A stretch of 64,000 nt of DNA from an uncultured Opitutales bacterium (GCA_943789375.1 CALSTX010000002.1:124001-188000), one strand, 5' to 3'; shown: positions 9,237 to 17,959, counted from the first letter of the stretch. Numbers and translations are program-made. Notes: generated from the sequence alone by a model not told the origin.

Positions 9237-10047
9237 TGGATAATTCGATAGATCTCTCGTGTGCGGCTTTTACTGCTTTGTATACGGTCTTGCGCAGAGC
9301 ACTTGAGCTAAAACTTTCGAGTGCGGCCTGAGTGGTTCCGTTTGGAGATGTTACTTGATTTCTCAACTCTTTTGGGTGGAGCACACTTTCGGATATTAGT
9401 TTCGCAGATCCCGTAATTGTGTGGATAGCAAACTGATGGGCTAAGTCATGACTAAGCCCAATTTCTTTGGCTGCTTCTTCAAGGGCACAGGTAAACTCAA
9501 ATAGATAGGCAGGTCCACTGCCACTTACCGCGGTAACCCGATCAATATCATCCTCAGATTTTAGTTCCAAGGCAGGACCCAGGGAAGACAGGACATCTGA
9601 AACCAGAAGTTTGTCAGATGAAAGTGGAGGGTTTGCGAAAACATAACCCGTAATCCCCGCACCAATTTGCCCAGGTGTATTGGGCATCGACCTGATAATG
9701 TTAGGGGCATCAGGAAAAGTTGAAGATAGTCGATCCAAAGGAATTCCAGCCATAATTGAAAGTACGAGGGATTCGACTTTTCGGCTGCCCAGGTCAGACG
9801 ATAATGTGGATATTTGTTGAGGCTTGCACCCGAGCACGAGTAAATCGGGATTAAAATCTAAAACTTCATCAGGTGAACCTGACCGGTGTATCTTTGTTGC
9901 TTCCGCAAGTTTTTCGGAAGTACCATCGTTTGCCGAGCAGCAGATGATTTGGTCCGCTTGAAAAAATTGAGAACGAAGAAGGGAGGAAACAATGGCAGTT
10001 ACCATTTTTCCGGCTCCTATAAATGCTAGTTTTGCTTTGTTTGCCAT
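9229..10047 (-). CDS. proC: Pyrroline-5-carboxylate reductase
   Basis: A 272-aa enzyme of the last step of proline synthesis, reducing 1-pyrroline-5-carboxylate with NAD(P)H. It has the N-terminal dinucleotide loop AFIGAGKMVTAIV, the internal SIMAGIPLDRL and RSMPNTPGQIGAGITGY motifs, and the C-terminal family signature AVSGSGPAYLFEF followed by TSPNGTTQAALESF. Length matches the family (about 270). It overlaps hldD by 8 bp and follows the RDD gene by 20 bp, so it is translated from the same operon message. Confidence 0.95.
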   Translation of the reverse strand: MANKAKLAFIGAGKMVTAIVSSLLRSQFFQADQIICCSANDGTSEKLAEATKIHRSGSPDEVLDFNPDLLVLGCKPQQISTLSSDLGSRKVESLVLSIMAGIPLDRLSSTFPDAPNIIRSMPNTPGQIGAGITGYVFANPPLSSDKLLVSDVLSSLGPALELKSEDDIDRVTAVSGSGPAYLFEFTCALEEAAKEIGLSHDLAHQFAIHTITGSAKLISESVLHPKELRNQVTSPNGTTQAALESFSSSALRKTVYKAVKAAHERSIELSNA

Positions 10048-10067
10048 GAAAGAAAGTACATGCAGAA

Positions 10068-10634
10068 TTACTCAGATTGAGTTGTCGAAGTTTTCGAAGC
10101 CAAATCGTGCAAGCATCTATGATTACGATTAAAAATAAAAAAGAGCAGGTTGGCTAACCCGAGGAACATAAAACTGCATGAAATTCCTTTGATGAACGAT
10201 CGTAACACAAGCTGCCTCGCGGTCAGGCTGAGATCTTTGTCAGTCGATGATGTTTGTAAGCAAAAGGTTGCTTTGCCAACCGATCGACCCCCAAAAAATA
10301 CTTCTCCTATTAAAAAATACAGGACAAAAAAGAATGACATGATAAGTTCGTAGTTCATATTTCCCGTAAATTCAGAAAATTCTATCATGAGATTCTCAAG
10401 GGCAGCTTGATCTTGGTCTGGTGAACTGAGCGCGTTGGAAAGCCTGTCGGTGAGTCGGCCAAATTCCTGGTCAGTCGCCTGCCCGTGGAATTTTGGGATA
10501 TAAAAAAAGAGGAGAGTAGAGGCAAAGGATAGGAGAACAAAATCCATTCCAAATGCAAGGATACGCTTGAAGTTGGAGGCGGGTATCAGGCTTTTTTCGG
10601 GGGATTCAAGCGAATCCTCTGGTTCGGTACTCAT
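10068..10634 (-). CDS. RDD-family membrane protein
   Basis: A 188-aa membrane protein. Its first hydrophobic segment (FKRILAFGMDFVLLSFASTLLFFYI, about 23-47) carries the Arg and Asp typical of the RDD family. A second segment (YELIMSFFFVLYFLIGEVFFGG) ends in the conserved GGRSVGKATF, and a third near 150-170 follows (GISCSFMFLGLANLLFFIFN), ending in NRNHRCLHDLASKT with the HDxxAxT family terminus. Function is not established for the family, though some members are linked to ion or osmotic stress. Start ATG overlaps the folD stop by 4 bp, indicating translational coupling. Confidence 0.85.
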   Translation of the reverse strand: MSTEPEDSLESPEKSLIPASNFKRILAFGMDFVLLSFASTLLFFYIPKFHGQATDQEFGRLTDRLSNALSSPDQDQAALENLMIEFSEFTGNMNYELIMSFFFVLYFLIGEVFFGGRSVGKATFCLQTSSTDKDLSLTARQLVLRSFIKGISCSFMFLGLANLLFFIFNRNHRCLHDLASKTSTTQSE

Positions 10635-11518
10635 GTGTAAGAGTTAGTCGACAGAGATAGCTCAAAGGCTTTGACCGTGTTACTCATAAGCATGGCCACG
10701 GTCATCGGACCCACTCCCCCAGGTACCGGGGTTATAGAAGTGCAAAGTGGTGCCACTTTTTCAAAATCAACATCACCCACAAGTCGATAGCCAGATTTCT
10801 TGGATTGATCTGGAATTCGGTTTATTCCGACATCGATAACTGTAGCCCCTTTTTTTATCATTCCCTCCCCAACAAAGTGAGGCTTCCCAATTGCAGCAAT
10901 AAGAATGTCAGCCTGCTGGGTAATATTCTCGATGTTTGCAGTGCGGGAGTGGCAAAAGGTAACGGTGGAGTTTCCAGGGAAAGCTTTCCTTAACATGAGC
11001 ATGCCAACAGGTTTACCAACGATCAAACTTCTACCAAGGACTACGACATGCTTACCTTCGGTGACAATGTTTTGCCTTTTGAGAATTTCAATAATTCCCG
11101 CGGGCGTGCAGGAAGCAAAGCAATCATCCCTTTCTTGGCAAAGCAGGCCAAGATTTGTGGCATTAAAGCCGTCTACATCTTTTTGGGGAAGAACATGGTT
11201 AAAGATATCTCTTTCGTCAATATGAGAGGGCAGGGGGGCTTGTATAAGGATTCCGTGTATGCCTGGGTTGTGGTTAGCTTCACTGATTTTGTCGATTAAC
11301 TCGGGTTGGGTAATTGAATCAGGGAGCACAAGCAGATCGCTGGTGATCCCAATTTTTTCCGCCGTCCTTTGTTTTTTCCTTACATAAGACACAGAAGCTG
11401 GATCTTCTCCTACGCGGATAAATAAGACTACAGGCTTGTTGCCACTAAATTCTCGTACTTTTTCAGTGAGTTCATCGATAATCTGACTCGCGATCTCATT
11501 ACCATCAATAATTTCCAT
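10631..11518 (-). CDS. folD: Bifunctional methylenetetrahydrofolate dehydrogenase / cyclohydrolase
   Basis: A 295-aa FolD that interconverts 5,10-methylene-, methenyl- and 10-formyl-tetrahydrofolate using NADP. Visible signatures are SYVRKKQRTAEKIGI (catalytic Lys), ILIQAPLPSHI with QKDVDGFNATNLG, CTPAGIIEIL, the cofactor loop VVLGRSLIVGKPVGMLM and the C-terminal PVPGGVGPMTVAMLMSNT. Length is normal. It is followed with a 4-bp overlap by the RDD gene and lies 29 bp after the small exported protein gene. Confidence 0.96.
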   Translation of the reverse strand: MEIIDGNEIASQIIDELTEKVREFSGNKPVVLFIRVGEDPASVSYVRKKQRTAEKIGITSDLLVLPDSITQPELIDKISEANHNPGIHGILIQAPLPSHIDERDIFNHVLPQKDVDGFNATNLGLLCQERDDCFASCTPAGIIEILKRQNIVTEGKHVVVLGRSLIVGKPVGMLMLRKAFPGNSTVTFCHSRTANIENITQQADILIAAIGKPHFVGEGMIKKGATVIDVGINRIPDQSKKSGYRLVGDVDFEKVAPLCTSITPVPGGVGPMTVAMLMSNTVKAFELSLSTNSYT

Positions 11519-11547
11519 AACCTAGAAGAAATAAAGAAATTGAAATT

Positions 11548-12150
11548 TTACTCAACTAAACGAATTATTTTTGCCCGGATTACCAAATCTTTTGACCCTT
11601 CTTCGATGACTTCAAGTTTACCTAGAACATTAATTTTTTTCCCGTTGTAATGAAGTGGGTTAATCGCATTCATTTTTGTCATGTCAAGAAAGGCGAGTCT
11701 TTTTCCCGAAAAACTTTCGAGTTGGTAGGGGAATTTGTTTTGAAAACCCAATTTCCTCGGTTTAAGGACCAACTTCCCTTCGAAATTACGATGCAAGTTA
11801 ACGGCAGGCATAAACTTGGGAGGAAGAATGGGAAGACCATTGGCTCCAATATTGGTTTGTTTTGTTTCGAGAGGATCAAGCTCTTCGATTTCGGAACTTT
11901 CTGAAAGCTTCTTCGGAGATTCCGTTTCATCAGTCCCTTCCCTTGGTGGCTGGTCCCAGTGTTCACGACCTACTACAATAGGTTCCACTTCCGCAACTGA
12001 ATCTGGGGCAGAAATTTGTTTTACATTCTTTGCCTTACCCGTTCCGTCAGGAGTTGGCTTTTCATCAGCAAATAGGTGAATGCAGAAGATGCTGTTAACC
12101 AAGATGGTTGTCAGAATTTGAATGGTGGTAATTGATTTTAAAATTCCCAT
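11548..12150 (-). CDS. Hypothetical exported protein, about 200 aa
   Basis: The frame opens at 12237, but that would place 68 bp inside the upstream pseudouridine synthase gene. The internal ATG at 12150 (MGILKSITTIQILTTIL) starts directly with a signal peptide ending near HLFADEKP and is preferred. The mature part is acidic and low in complexity at first (ETESPKKLSESSEIEELDPLE). It then has a compact C-terminal half with FPYQLESFSGKRLAFLDMTKMNAINPLHYNGKKINVLGKLEVI, which looks like a small beta-rich domain. I do not recognise the family. It lies between a pseudouridine synthase and folD in the operon. Confidence 0.65.
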   Translation of the reverse strand: MGILKSITTIQILTTILVNSIFCIHLFADEKPTPDGTGKAKNVKQISAPDSVAEVEPIVVGREHWDQPPREGTDETESPKKLSESSEIEELDPLETKQTNIGANGLPILPPKFMPAVNLHRNFEGKLVLKPRKLGFQNKFPYQLESFSGKRLAFLDMTKMNAINPLHYNGKKINVLGKLEVIEEGSKDLVIRAKIIRLVE

Positions 12151-12169
12151 AGCTATCAATGTAGAAAAG

Positions 12170-12928
12170 TTACCTAGATAAGAGCAAATCAATTTCCTTT
12201 TTCTGAAGCTCTCGGTAGTTTCCAATTGGTAAACCATCCAAAAATAATCTACCCACAGAGTATCTCCTCAATTTTTTAACTCGATATTTGAGCATCAAGA
12301 AAGCTCGGCGAATTTCTCTTTTTTTCCCATGTCCCATTATTACTTCCATTTTTAAGGATCCAACTGGTGATCCCCCTTTACCCCGGATTTCATCAAGTTT
12401 CAAAAATTCACCTTCGACTTCTAATCCATTTAGGAGTGTATGAAAGTCATCTTTTTCAAGCTTACGATTAAGTTCGACTTGATACCTTTTTCTTACCTCA
12501 TGAGAGGGATGAGTGAGGCGATGGCTTAAAGTACCGTCATTTGTAAGAATGACTAAGCCTTCGCTTTCTAAATCAAGCCTTCCTGCACAGAAAAGACGGA
12601 GTTTTGCATGCTTTTTTTCCAAGAGTTCAAAAATTAAGCGCTCCGCATGTTCATCTTCATTGGAGCAGGTAAAGCCTTTGGGCTTGTTGAGCATAAAAGT
12701 AACAGAATTCACCCGATTGGCTTGAACTCTCTTATTTCCAACTTTCACTACATCCTTATTTGGGTTTACCCGCATCCCAAGTTCAGCAGTCTGTCCATTC
12801 ACGGAAACGATTCCTTGCGTTATCCACTCTTCTCCTTTTCTTCGTGAGCATAGACCCGATTCTGCTAAAAACTTTTGAAGTTTTGGTGAATTGGATGGAT
12901 TTTGATTTTGTTCTGGTTTGGTCGGCAT
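12170..12928 (-). CDS. Pseudouridine synthase, RsuA/RluB/E/F family
   Basis: A 252-aa RNA-modifying enzyme. An N-terminal S4 RNA-binding domain (LQKFLAESGLCSRRKGEEWI, residues 18-37, then GIVSVNGQTAELG) precedes the catalytic domain with the Asp-containing motif GRLDLESEGLVILTNDG. Then come THPSHEVRKRYQVEL and the C-terminal GKKREIRRAFLMLKYRVKKLRR motif of this branch. It should convert a uridine of 23S or 16S rRNA to pseudouridine; the target position cannot be read from sequence. It is the first gene of the minus-strand operon and is divergent from fabG with an 82-bp gap. Confidence 0.93.
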   Translation of the reverse strand: MPTKPEQNQNPSNSPKLQKFLAESGLCSRRKGEEWITQGIVSVNGQTAELGMRVNPNKDVVKVGNKRVQANRVNSVTFMLNKPKGFTCSNEDEHAERLIFELLEKKHAKLRLFCAGRLDLESEGLVILTNDGTLSHRLTHPSHEVRKRYQVELNRKLEKDDFHTLLNGLEVEGEFLKLDEIRGKGGSPVGSLKMEVIMGHGKKREIRRAFLMLKYRVKKLRRYSVGRLFLDGLPIGNYRELQKKEIDLLLSR

Positions 12929-12942
12929 AATTTAACTTGTGG

Positions 12943-12958
12943 GTTGCTTTCGCGCAAC
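12943..12958. promoter_or_regulatory. Small inverted repeat in the fabG / pseudouridine synthase divergent promoter
   Basis: GTTGC and GCAAC half-sites separated by 6 nt lie in the 82-bp gap between the divergent starts. The arms could be an operator or a short hairpin. Two TTGTCG copies follow near 12978-13003. No known regulator box is recognisable. Confidence 0.25.
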
Positions 12959-13010
12959 AAATGTCGCATTTGTAAATGACTTGTCGTAAGCAGTTTGTCG
13001 AAATTAATTT

Positions 13011-13759
13011 ATGAGCGAAGAAAATAGTAAACCCAAGATAGCCCTAGTTACTGGTGCTGGAAGAGGAATTGGCCGTTCGATTGCGGAGGCTTTAGCCAAA
13101 GATGGAATGAAAGTTATTTGTGTAAGCAAATCCGAGTCATCCTGCGGGGCAGCTGCAGAGTCTATTTGCGCGGATGGTGGAGATGCTATAGCTCGTGCTG
13201 TAGATGTTTCTTCAGGAGAAGAAATTCGTCAGGCATGCGACGCACTCCTTGAAGAATACGAATGCGTTGATGTTCTCGTCAATAACGCCGGGATTACCCG
13301 AGATAATCTTCTGTTCAGGATGGAAGAAGATGATTGGAATGCTGTGTTACATACAAATTTAACTAGTTGTTTTCATTGGATTAAACATTTGGGCCGACCT
13401 ATGACAAGAAAACGATGGGGGCGAATTGTAAATATTTCTTCCGTGGTCGGTTTAACCGGAAACGCTGGGCAGGCGAATTATTCTGCAGCCAAGGCTGGGA
13501 TGATTGGCTTAACCAAAAGTTTGGCCCGTGAGTTTTCTGCTCGTTCGGTCACCGTCAACGCTGTAGCTCCGGGATTCATCGATACGGACATGACATCCGG
13601 GCTTGATGAGAGGTAAAGGAAGTTGCCTTATCTCAGGTTCCCTTAAAGCGTTTTGGGTCGGTCGAAGATATCGCCGATATGACCTCCTTTCTATGTTCTG
13701 AAAAAGCATCCTATGTCACCGGCCAAGTTTTTACGGTTGACGGAGGCATGGTGATGTGA
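13011..13759 (+). pseudogene. fabG: 3-oxoacyl-[ACP] reductase FabG, single frameshift
   Basis: The first 201 codons encode a typical SDR: VTGAGRGIGRSIAEALA cofactor loop, LVNNAGITRDN, ISSVVGLTGNAGQANYSAAKAG (catalytic Ser, Tyr, Lys) and NAVAPGFIDTDMTSGLDE. The frame then hits a stop at 13614. The missing 48 residues (VKEVALSQVPLKRFGSVEDI and onward to QVFTVDGGMVM) are perfectly preserved one frame over, ending at 13759. Restoring one G in the GG at 13612-13613 rejoins them into a 249-aa protein of exactly family length. FabG is normally essential, and no other lesion is present, so a base missing from the assembly is more likely than true gene loss. It is the first gene of fabG-acpP-fabF. Confidence 0.9.
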
Positions 13760-13799
13760 ACAAGAGAAACTATACCATTAACTAACCAATATAAAAAAT

Positions 13800-14039
13800 A
13801 TGTCAGAAAATAACGCCGATCGCGTAAAGAAAATCATTATTTCTCAACTTAACGTCAGTGAAGAGCAAGTCACTCCAGAAGCGAGCTTCATCGATGACCT
13901 CGGAGCTGATTCGCTTGATCAAGTCGAGCTTGTTATGGCTCTCGAAGAAGAGTTTGGAACAGAAATTCCTGAGGAGGATGCTGAAAAACTCCAGACTGTG
14001 GGCTCTGTTATATCCTTTGTCGAAAGTAATCTTTCGTAG
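13800..14039 (+). CDS. acpP: Acyl carrier protein
   Basis: A 79-aa acidic four-helix protein with the phosphopantetheine attachment site [19 protein letters not shown] (Ser 38). It carries growing acyl chains through fatty acid synthesis. Length, acidity and the C-terminal [12 protein letters not shown] match primary AcpP. It lies 40 bp after the end of fabG and 54 bp before fabF, the usual fab cluster order. It is intact, in contrast to both neighbours. Confidence 0.97.
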   Translation: MSENNADRVKKIIISQLNVSEEQVTPEASFIDDLGADSLDQVELVMALEEEFGTEIPEEDAEKLQTVGSVISFVESNLS

Positions 14040-14093
14040 TTTTTTAGTGAGTGGATGTGGAAAAACGACTCACGTTAAATTTTTGGTTAGATT

Positions 14094-15333
14094 ATGAATG
14101 AAGTCGTCGTAACAGGCATTGGAGTCCTTACTTCTGTTGGGACTGGGGTAGACAATTATTGGAATAGTCTCAAGGAAGGAAGGTCAGGTATTACCAGCGT
14201 AACCCGTTTTGATGCCAGTGATATTGCTAGTAAGGTAGCTTCCGAGATCACCGACTTCAATCCCGAGGACTACATGGACCCAAAGGAAGCTCGTAGGAAT
14301 GACAGATATGCTCAGCTTGCTCTTGCAGCTGCCCAGCATGCGTTGAAGGATTCTGGGCTTACTCGGGACGATATTGTTCCTGACCGTACCGGTGTGATTG
14401 TTGGGTCAGGAATAGGAGGGATGGAAACAATTGAGAAACAGATGACCACCCTGATTGAAAGAGGTCCTCGCCGAGTTTCCCCTTTTATGATTCCTTCCTT
14501 AATAGCAAACATTGCTGGTGGGATTATTGCCATCGATCTTGGTGCCACTGGCCCAAATTTTTCGCCTGTAAGTGCATGTGCTTCTGGCTCCCATGCTATT
14601 GGTGAAGCTTTCGAGATGCTTAGACGAGGCGTATCAGATGTCATTTTTGCTGGAGGTAGTGAAGCCGCTGTCACTCGCATCGGATTTGCTGGCTTTTCTT
14701 CCATGAAAGCAATGAGCACCAAATTTAATGATGATCCTGCTCGCGCGTCCAGGCCGTTTGATAAGAACAGGGATGGATTTGTAATGGGAGAAGGAGCTGG
14801 GGTTTTGGTTCTTGAGACCAAAGAGAAGGCACAAAAAAGAGGTGCCCGAATTTATGCCGAAATTATTGGGTACTCTGCGACCTGCGACGCTTTTCATGTA
14901 ACTACGCCTGATGGGGAAAGCAAAGCTCTCACTCGTTGTATGAACCATGCTATTGAGCAAGCTCAAGTGCCAGCTGAAAGTGTCGATTATGTAAATGCCC
15001 ACGGCACTTCCACACCTTACAATGATCGTTCTGAGACCACAGCTCTCAAGAATGTATTTTCAACTCATGCCAACTACTGGACTTATGGTAAGTTCAACTA
15101 AATCCATGACTGGACATTTATTAGGTGCAGCGGGTGCCATAGAGGCTGCAGCCATTTGCAAAGCGATCGAGGAGAATGTTGTTCCTCCTACGATTAACTA
15201 CGAGGACCCAGATCCGGATTGTGATTTAGATTACATTCCCAATGAAGCCCGGGATGCCGAAGTTACAATTGCTATGAGCAACAATTCTGGCTTCGGAGGC
15301 CATAATGCTTCCTTGGTCTTCCGGAATATTTAA
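14094..15333 (+). pseudogene. fabF: 3-oxoacyl-[ACP] synthase II FabF, single frameshift
   Basis: The first 330 codons contain the ketosynthase features VVTGIGVLTSVG, the active-site Cys in VSACASGSHAIG and the first catalytic His in [12 protein letters not shown]. The frame then derails into [11 protein letters not shown] and stops at 15101. The remainder ([20 protein letters not shown] with the catalytic Lys and second His, through [13 protein letters not shown]) continues in another frame to 15333. Removing one base (or adding two) near 15075-15085 restores a 412-413 aa protein, the normal FabF length. All active-site residues survive. Together with the fabG lesion 1.5 kb away, this looks like a consensus error rather than decay, but that cannot be proven from sequence alone. 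Confidence 0.9.
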
Positions 15334-15361
15334 ATTTTAGAACGCCTGTAGTCATTTGTGC

Positions 15362-15389
15362 TTGCAGGAAATTCTACTTCCAATAGATT
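15362..15389 (+). promoter_or_regulatory. Candidate sigma-70 promoter of tRNA-Arg
   Basis: TTGCAG (15362-15367) and TAGATT (15384-15389) are separated by 16 bp and lie 13 bp upstream of the tRNA 5' end. The spacing fits a -35/-10 pair starting transcription just before the tRNA. Confidence 0.45.
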
Positions 15390-15402
15390 TATTCTTTAGT
15401 GT

Positions 15403-15479
15403 GCACCCGTAGCTCAATTGGATAGAGTGCCTGGCTACGGACCAGGAGGTTGGGGGTTCGACTCCCTCCGGGTGTGCCA
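15403..15479 (+). tRNA. tRNA-Arg (anticodon ACG)
   Basis: A 77-nt cloverleaf. Acceptor GCACCCG pairs with CGGGTGT, the D-arm starts TAGCTCAATTGGATAGAG, the anticodon stem CCTGG/CCAGG encloses loop CTACGGA (anticodon ACG), the T-arm is GGGGGTTCGACTCCC, the discriminator is G, and CCA is encoded. Its 3' end is the attachment site for the island that follows: 23-bp and 50-bp copies of the same 3' sequence recur at 17799 and 19924. Confidence 0.95.
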
Positions 15480-16150
15480 TTCTATAACTAGCGGGAATCC
15501 CGCTTAAATAGAGACCTTCCTTCGGGAGGGTCTTTTTTTTGGTAGACTTATATTTTGCCACTCTATACCTAAATATACCCATGTTTCACCTATTTTCTGC
15601 CAACAAATCTGCCAACACATGAAGGTATCAATAAGTATAGCATAGGAGAAAAGTTCGCGAAGACGGATATAGTGGGCGACTTGACGGTTTACTCACCACG
15701 GGAAAAGGAAGAGGAAATTCTTTAATACCCAAGTTGAAGCAAAACAATTTGATGTTTTGGCGTTGGCTTGCAGGGGAGTACGGCAAAAAAGGAGCCCGCG
15801 GGTGATACAGGACGATCCTGTCGGTTGCCTTCGATCTATACATGTTTGAGCTATTCGGGAAAGAGGAATGAGGAATGACCACAAGCTCAGGACAGAAGGG
15901 GTATGCTACGACCGGGGACCGTGTCAGTGAAGTTCATTGCGACTGGTTCGGAGCGGAGAGATCAGATTGGTCAGTGAGGTGACATCGGAGGATTGGCATT
16001 AAGTATCTGAGACTCCGGCAACTGGTCGTCACAAAACAAAGCTTGGGTATGGTGGTGCAGTTAAGATATTTCATGGCTTGGTGCGGATCCAAGGGATTAC
16101 GGGCAAGTTGAAGGAGCACTGGTACTCCACCGTCAACAAGGGGCTTCATG
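15457..16150. repeat. Direct repeat copy A: tRNA 3' end, terminator and integrase start
   Basis: From the tRNA-Arg T-arm through the terminator and about the first 180 codons of a tyrosine recombinase, this segment is closely related to 17799-18470. Both copies have the same order and spacing. Copy A has many more substitutions inside the integrase part. It marks the left end of the first integrated unit. Confidence 0.85.
15513..15540 (+). terminator. Rho-independent terminator after tRNA-Arg
   Basis: Stem GACCTTCC / GGAGGGTC (one G-T pair) around a TTCG tetraloop, followed by a run of eight T. A second perfect hairpin AGCGGG-AAT-CCCGCT lies just before it (15490-15504). The whole block recurs at 17831-17881. 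Confidence 0.85.
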
Positions 16151-16695
16151 ATCGAAGCTACAAAGCAAAAGAAGTTTCGCTAAGTTGCCAGGTATTTGTA
16201 CTCCGTTGAGGAAACGCAGGGGATTACTTGGTGCGATTCACGAGAAGTATCAGCCCCGCTACTTGCCGTTATGTTCTTCACGGGAATACGCGCTGAGATT
16301 GAAATGGACCATGCTTCAGGTACTCTGACATTCAAGTGGGGCAAGCGGATTGGCTTGAATGGCAGAGATCGACCTAAGACCGGGAGGGAGCGATGGATCA
16401 TACCGCACCTGAGAACTTATGGGAGTTGGCTACCCAAGGACGGAAAGGGAAGGGTTCAGTAAATCCTGTTACCTATAATGCTCTTAGTCGCAGGCGAGGG
16501 CTTTGGCGGCCAGGGAGGGCATTTGGGTGGGAGAATAATGCAAGGCACAAGTGGCGGGGGAGGAGTTCGACGGTTTTAGTCCATCCCGCAAATGGTGCGA
16601 GGCACTCCTTTGGTAGCTACGGGTATTGGCGAGACTTTCGCGTGGGCTCTCGATACCATGGGGCATATGAGTCAGTCAGAGTCGTTCCTTTCTAG
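15619..16695 (+). pseudogene. Tyrosine recombinase (integrase) remnant of unit 1
   Basis: The ATG AAG GTA TCA ATA start matches the better-preserved copy at 17960, but stops and frameshifts follow within 10 codons and recur throughout. Readable stretches in various frames align with the 17960 integrase up to about 16150. Beyond that point they retain pieces of the catalytic domain missing from the other copy: FFTGIRAEIEMDHASGTL (box I Arg) near 16270 and ARHSFGSYGYW (box II-like) near 16597. A complete integrase was therefore once present. It points inward from the tRNA, the standard position for an element integrated at a tRNA 3' end. It is inactive as written. Confidence 0.8.
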
Positions 16696-17226
16696 AACTA
16701 CAAAAATAACAGGGTAGGGCAAGGAGGAGGCCGAGGAGTTCTTTAGTATTGTTCCTACATAAATCCTACATTTTGTAAAATGGTTCACCAATTTGTCATA
16801 GCGTGTTTTTATTTGATAACACACTTTTTCGTGTTGCATAGGCAACACCGATTGCATGCATGTGTTAAATCTGACACACCATTCACTACATTAATCGTGT
16901 TTGTGGATGATAATCGGGCGTTCAGTACGCTTGATAACGGAAAGAAAAGAACAGGAGCAGATATTCTAGGTATTGAAGGATATAAGAATACTACTCACTT
17001 GGCTGCTTCTCCCTTTTTTATCAATCGTTGTTTATCCACACTATTTCTTGTCATGGAAAGGGTTGTACATACACATTCTGATAAAGAAAAGAAAAAACTT
17101 TTATTTTCGTAAAATAAATAAAGTTTATTAAATACCTAATATTTTTTATTATAAAAACTTGACATTCTTATCATTTCTTAACATAAGATCACATTCCGTG
17201 CTTAAATTGCCCTAAATCACATCAAA
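16696..17226. other. Non-coding, A+T-rich stretch inside unit 1
   Basis: About 530 bp between the integrase remnant and the small ribbon-helix-helix-like gene. It has a perfect 7-bp inverted repeat GTGTTGC-ATAG-GCAACAC at 16831-16848, a consensus DnaA box TTATCCACA at 17032-17040 and a run of A+T before 17227. A 110-codon open frame (16780-17112) has no ribosome site or recognisable domain and is not called. Confidence 0.5.
17159..17189 (+). promoter_or_regulatory. Candidate promoter for the unit 1 cargo genes
   Basis: Consensus -35 TTGACA at 17159-17164, with CATAAG (17 bp spacing) or TAAGAT (19 bp) as -10. It lies about 40 bp upstream of the ATG at 17227. Confidence 0.5.
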
Positions 17227-17454
17227 ATGAAAAAGACATCAAAAAAGGATTACATTGCGATAAACACTCGCATACCACTGGAAATATACCAGCAAATGCA
17301 AGAATCCCTTCTTGTAACCAAAAAAACCGTAGGAGCCTATGTAGCTGACTCGGTAGAACAATACACCCAATTAATAACAAACACGGGCAATAAGGTGCCT
17401 GAAACTAATGCCATGCAGATTGACAAATTTGCCTGGCAGTTAAGCAGAAAATAA
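17227..17454 (+). CDS. Small ribbon-helix-helix-like protein
   Basis: A 75-aa basic protein. The segment DYIAINTRIPLEIYQQMQES followed by KKTVGAYVADSVEQYTQL has the strand-helix-helix pattern of Arc/MetJ or CopG-type DNA-binding proteins common on small mobile elements. It is preceded by a good promoter and is followed after 1 bp by a membrane-protein gene, so the two form an operon. It could regulate element genes or be an antitoxin-like partner. No toxin family is recognisable next to it. Confidence 0.6.
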   Translation: MKKTSKKDYIAINTRIPLEIYQQMQESLLVTKKTVGAYVADSVEQYTQLITNTGNKVPETNAMQIDKFAWQLSRK

Positions 17455-17455
17455 T

Positions 17456-17848
17456 ATGCAAAATCAATATTCCCAAGAACCTACGGTAACAATACTCCAC
17501 GATTCAAAAGAATGGGAAACCCAGTTTGATGTTCCAATTAAAGAAATCAGGGTGGATGGACAAAAGTTAAATGATGTTCACGATCTAACACTTAAGATCG
17601 ACGGTATGACTGGTATCATAAAGAAACTAGCACACACTGCCACTGTTCTAGCTGTTGTTGCAGTTACTGTTTTATTGGCTATCGGAGCTTGGCTTCTTAT
17701 ACATCATGAAGAGCTAGTTATATCCCAAGAGGCCACTGCGAAGTTAAGAAGTTCCAATTTTGTAATGGGGGATAAATTAAACTCCCTTGGATGGAAATTT
17801 CGACTCCCTCCGGGTGTGCCACTCATAACTAGCGGGAATCACGCTTAA
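17456..17848 (+). CDS. Single-pass membrane protein whose C-terminus reads through the att site
   Basis: A 130-aa protein of unknown family. An acidic N-terminal region (1-60) is followed by one strong membrane helix (TATVLAVVAVTVLLAIGAWLLI, about 62-83) and a short C-terminal domain. The last 17 residues (KFRLPPGVPLITSGNHA) are encoded by the tRNA-Arg 3' repeat and the sequence beyond it, so the reading frame crosses the recombination junction at 17799-17821. The natural C-terminus was therefore probably set or replaced by integration of the neighbouring unit. It is co-transcribed with the RHH-like gene. Confidence 0.6.
   Translation: MQNQYSQEPTVTILHDSKEWETQFDVPIKEIRVDGQKLNDVHDLTLKIDGMTGIIKKLAHTATVLAVVAVTVLLAIGAWLLIHHEELVISQEATAKLRSSNFVMGDKLNSLGWKFRLPPGVPLITSGNHA
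17799..17821 (+). repeat. att repeat: 23-bp tRNA-Arg 3' end
   Basis: Identical to the last 23 nt of tRNA-Arg (T-arm half, acceptor strand and CCA). It separates the two tandem units. Confidence 0.9.
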
Positions 17849-17853
17849 ATAGA

Positions 17854-17881
17854 GACCTTCCTTCGGGAGGGTCTTTTTTTT
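17854..17881 (+). terminator. Rho-independent terminator, copy B
   Basis: Same GACCTTCC-TTCG-GGAGGGTC hairpin and T-run as after the tRNA. Here it ends transcription of the unit 1 cargo genes. Confidence 0.85.
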
Positions 17882-17959
17882 GGTAGACTTATATTTTATC
17901 ACTCTGTACCTAAATTTACCCATGTTTCACCCATTTTCTGTCAACAAATCTGTCAACAC

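Noticed and set aside
13600-13630. Programmed frameshifting or an intron as the cause of the fabG and fabF breaks
   Set aside because: No slippery heptamer with downstream structure and no intervening sequence are seen. Single-base length changes at simple runs explain most of the cases.
14312-14821. 169-codon minus-strand frame
   Set aside because: Shadow of fabF; no independent features.
15352-15582. Minus-strand open frame with EGVEPPTSWSVARHSIQLSYG-like peptide
   Set aside because: It is antisense to tRNA-Arg, a well-known spurious prediction. The same applies to 19589-20017 (GTPGGSRTPN) and 29499-29699 (YQGADLNRRPSG), which is antisense to tRNA-Met.
16780-17112. 110-codon open frame in unit 1
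   Set aside because: No ribosome site, promoter or recognisable domain; it lies in an A+T-rich region with hairpins.
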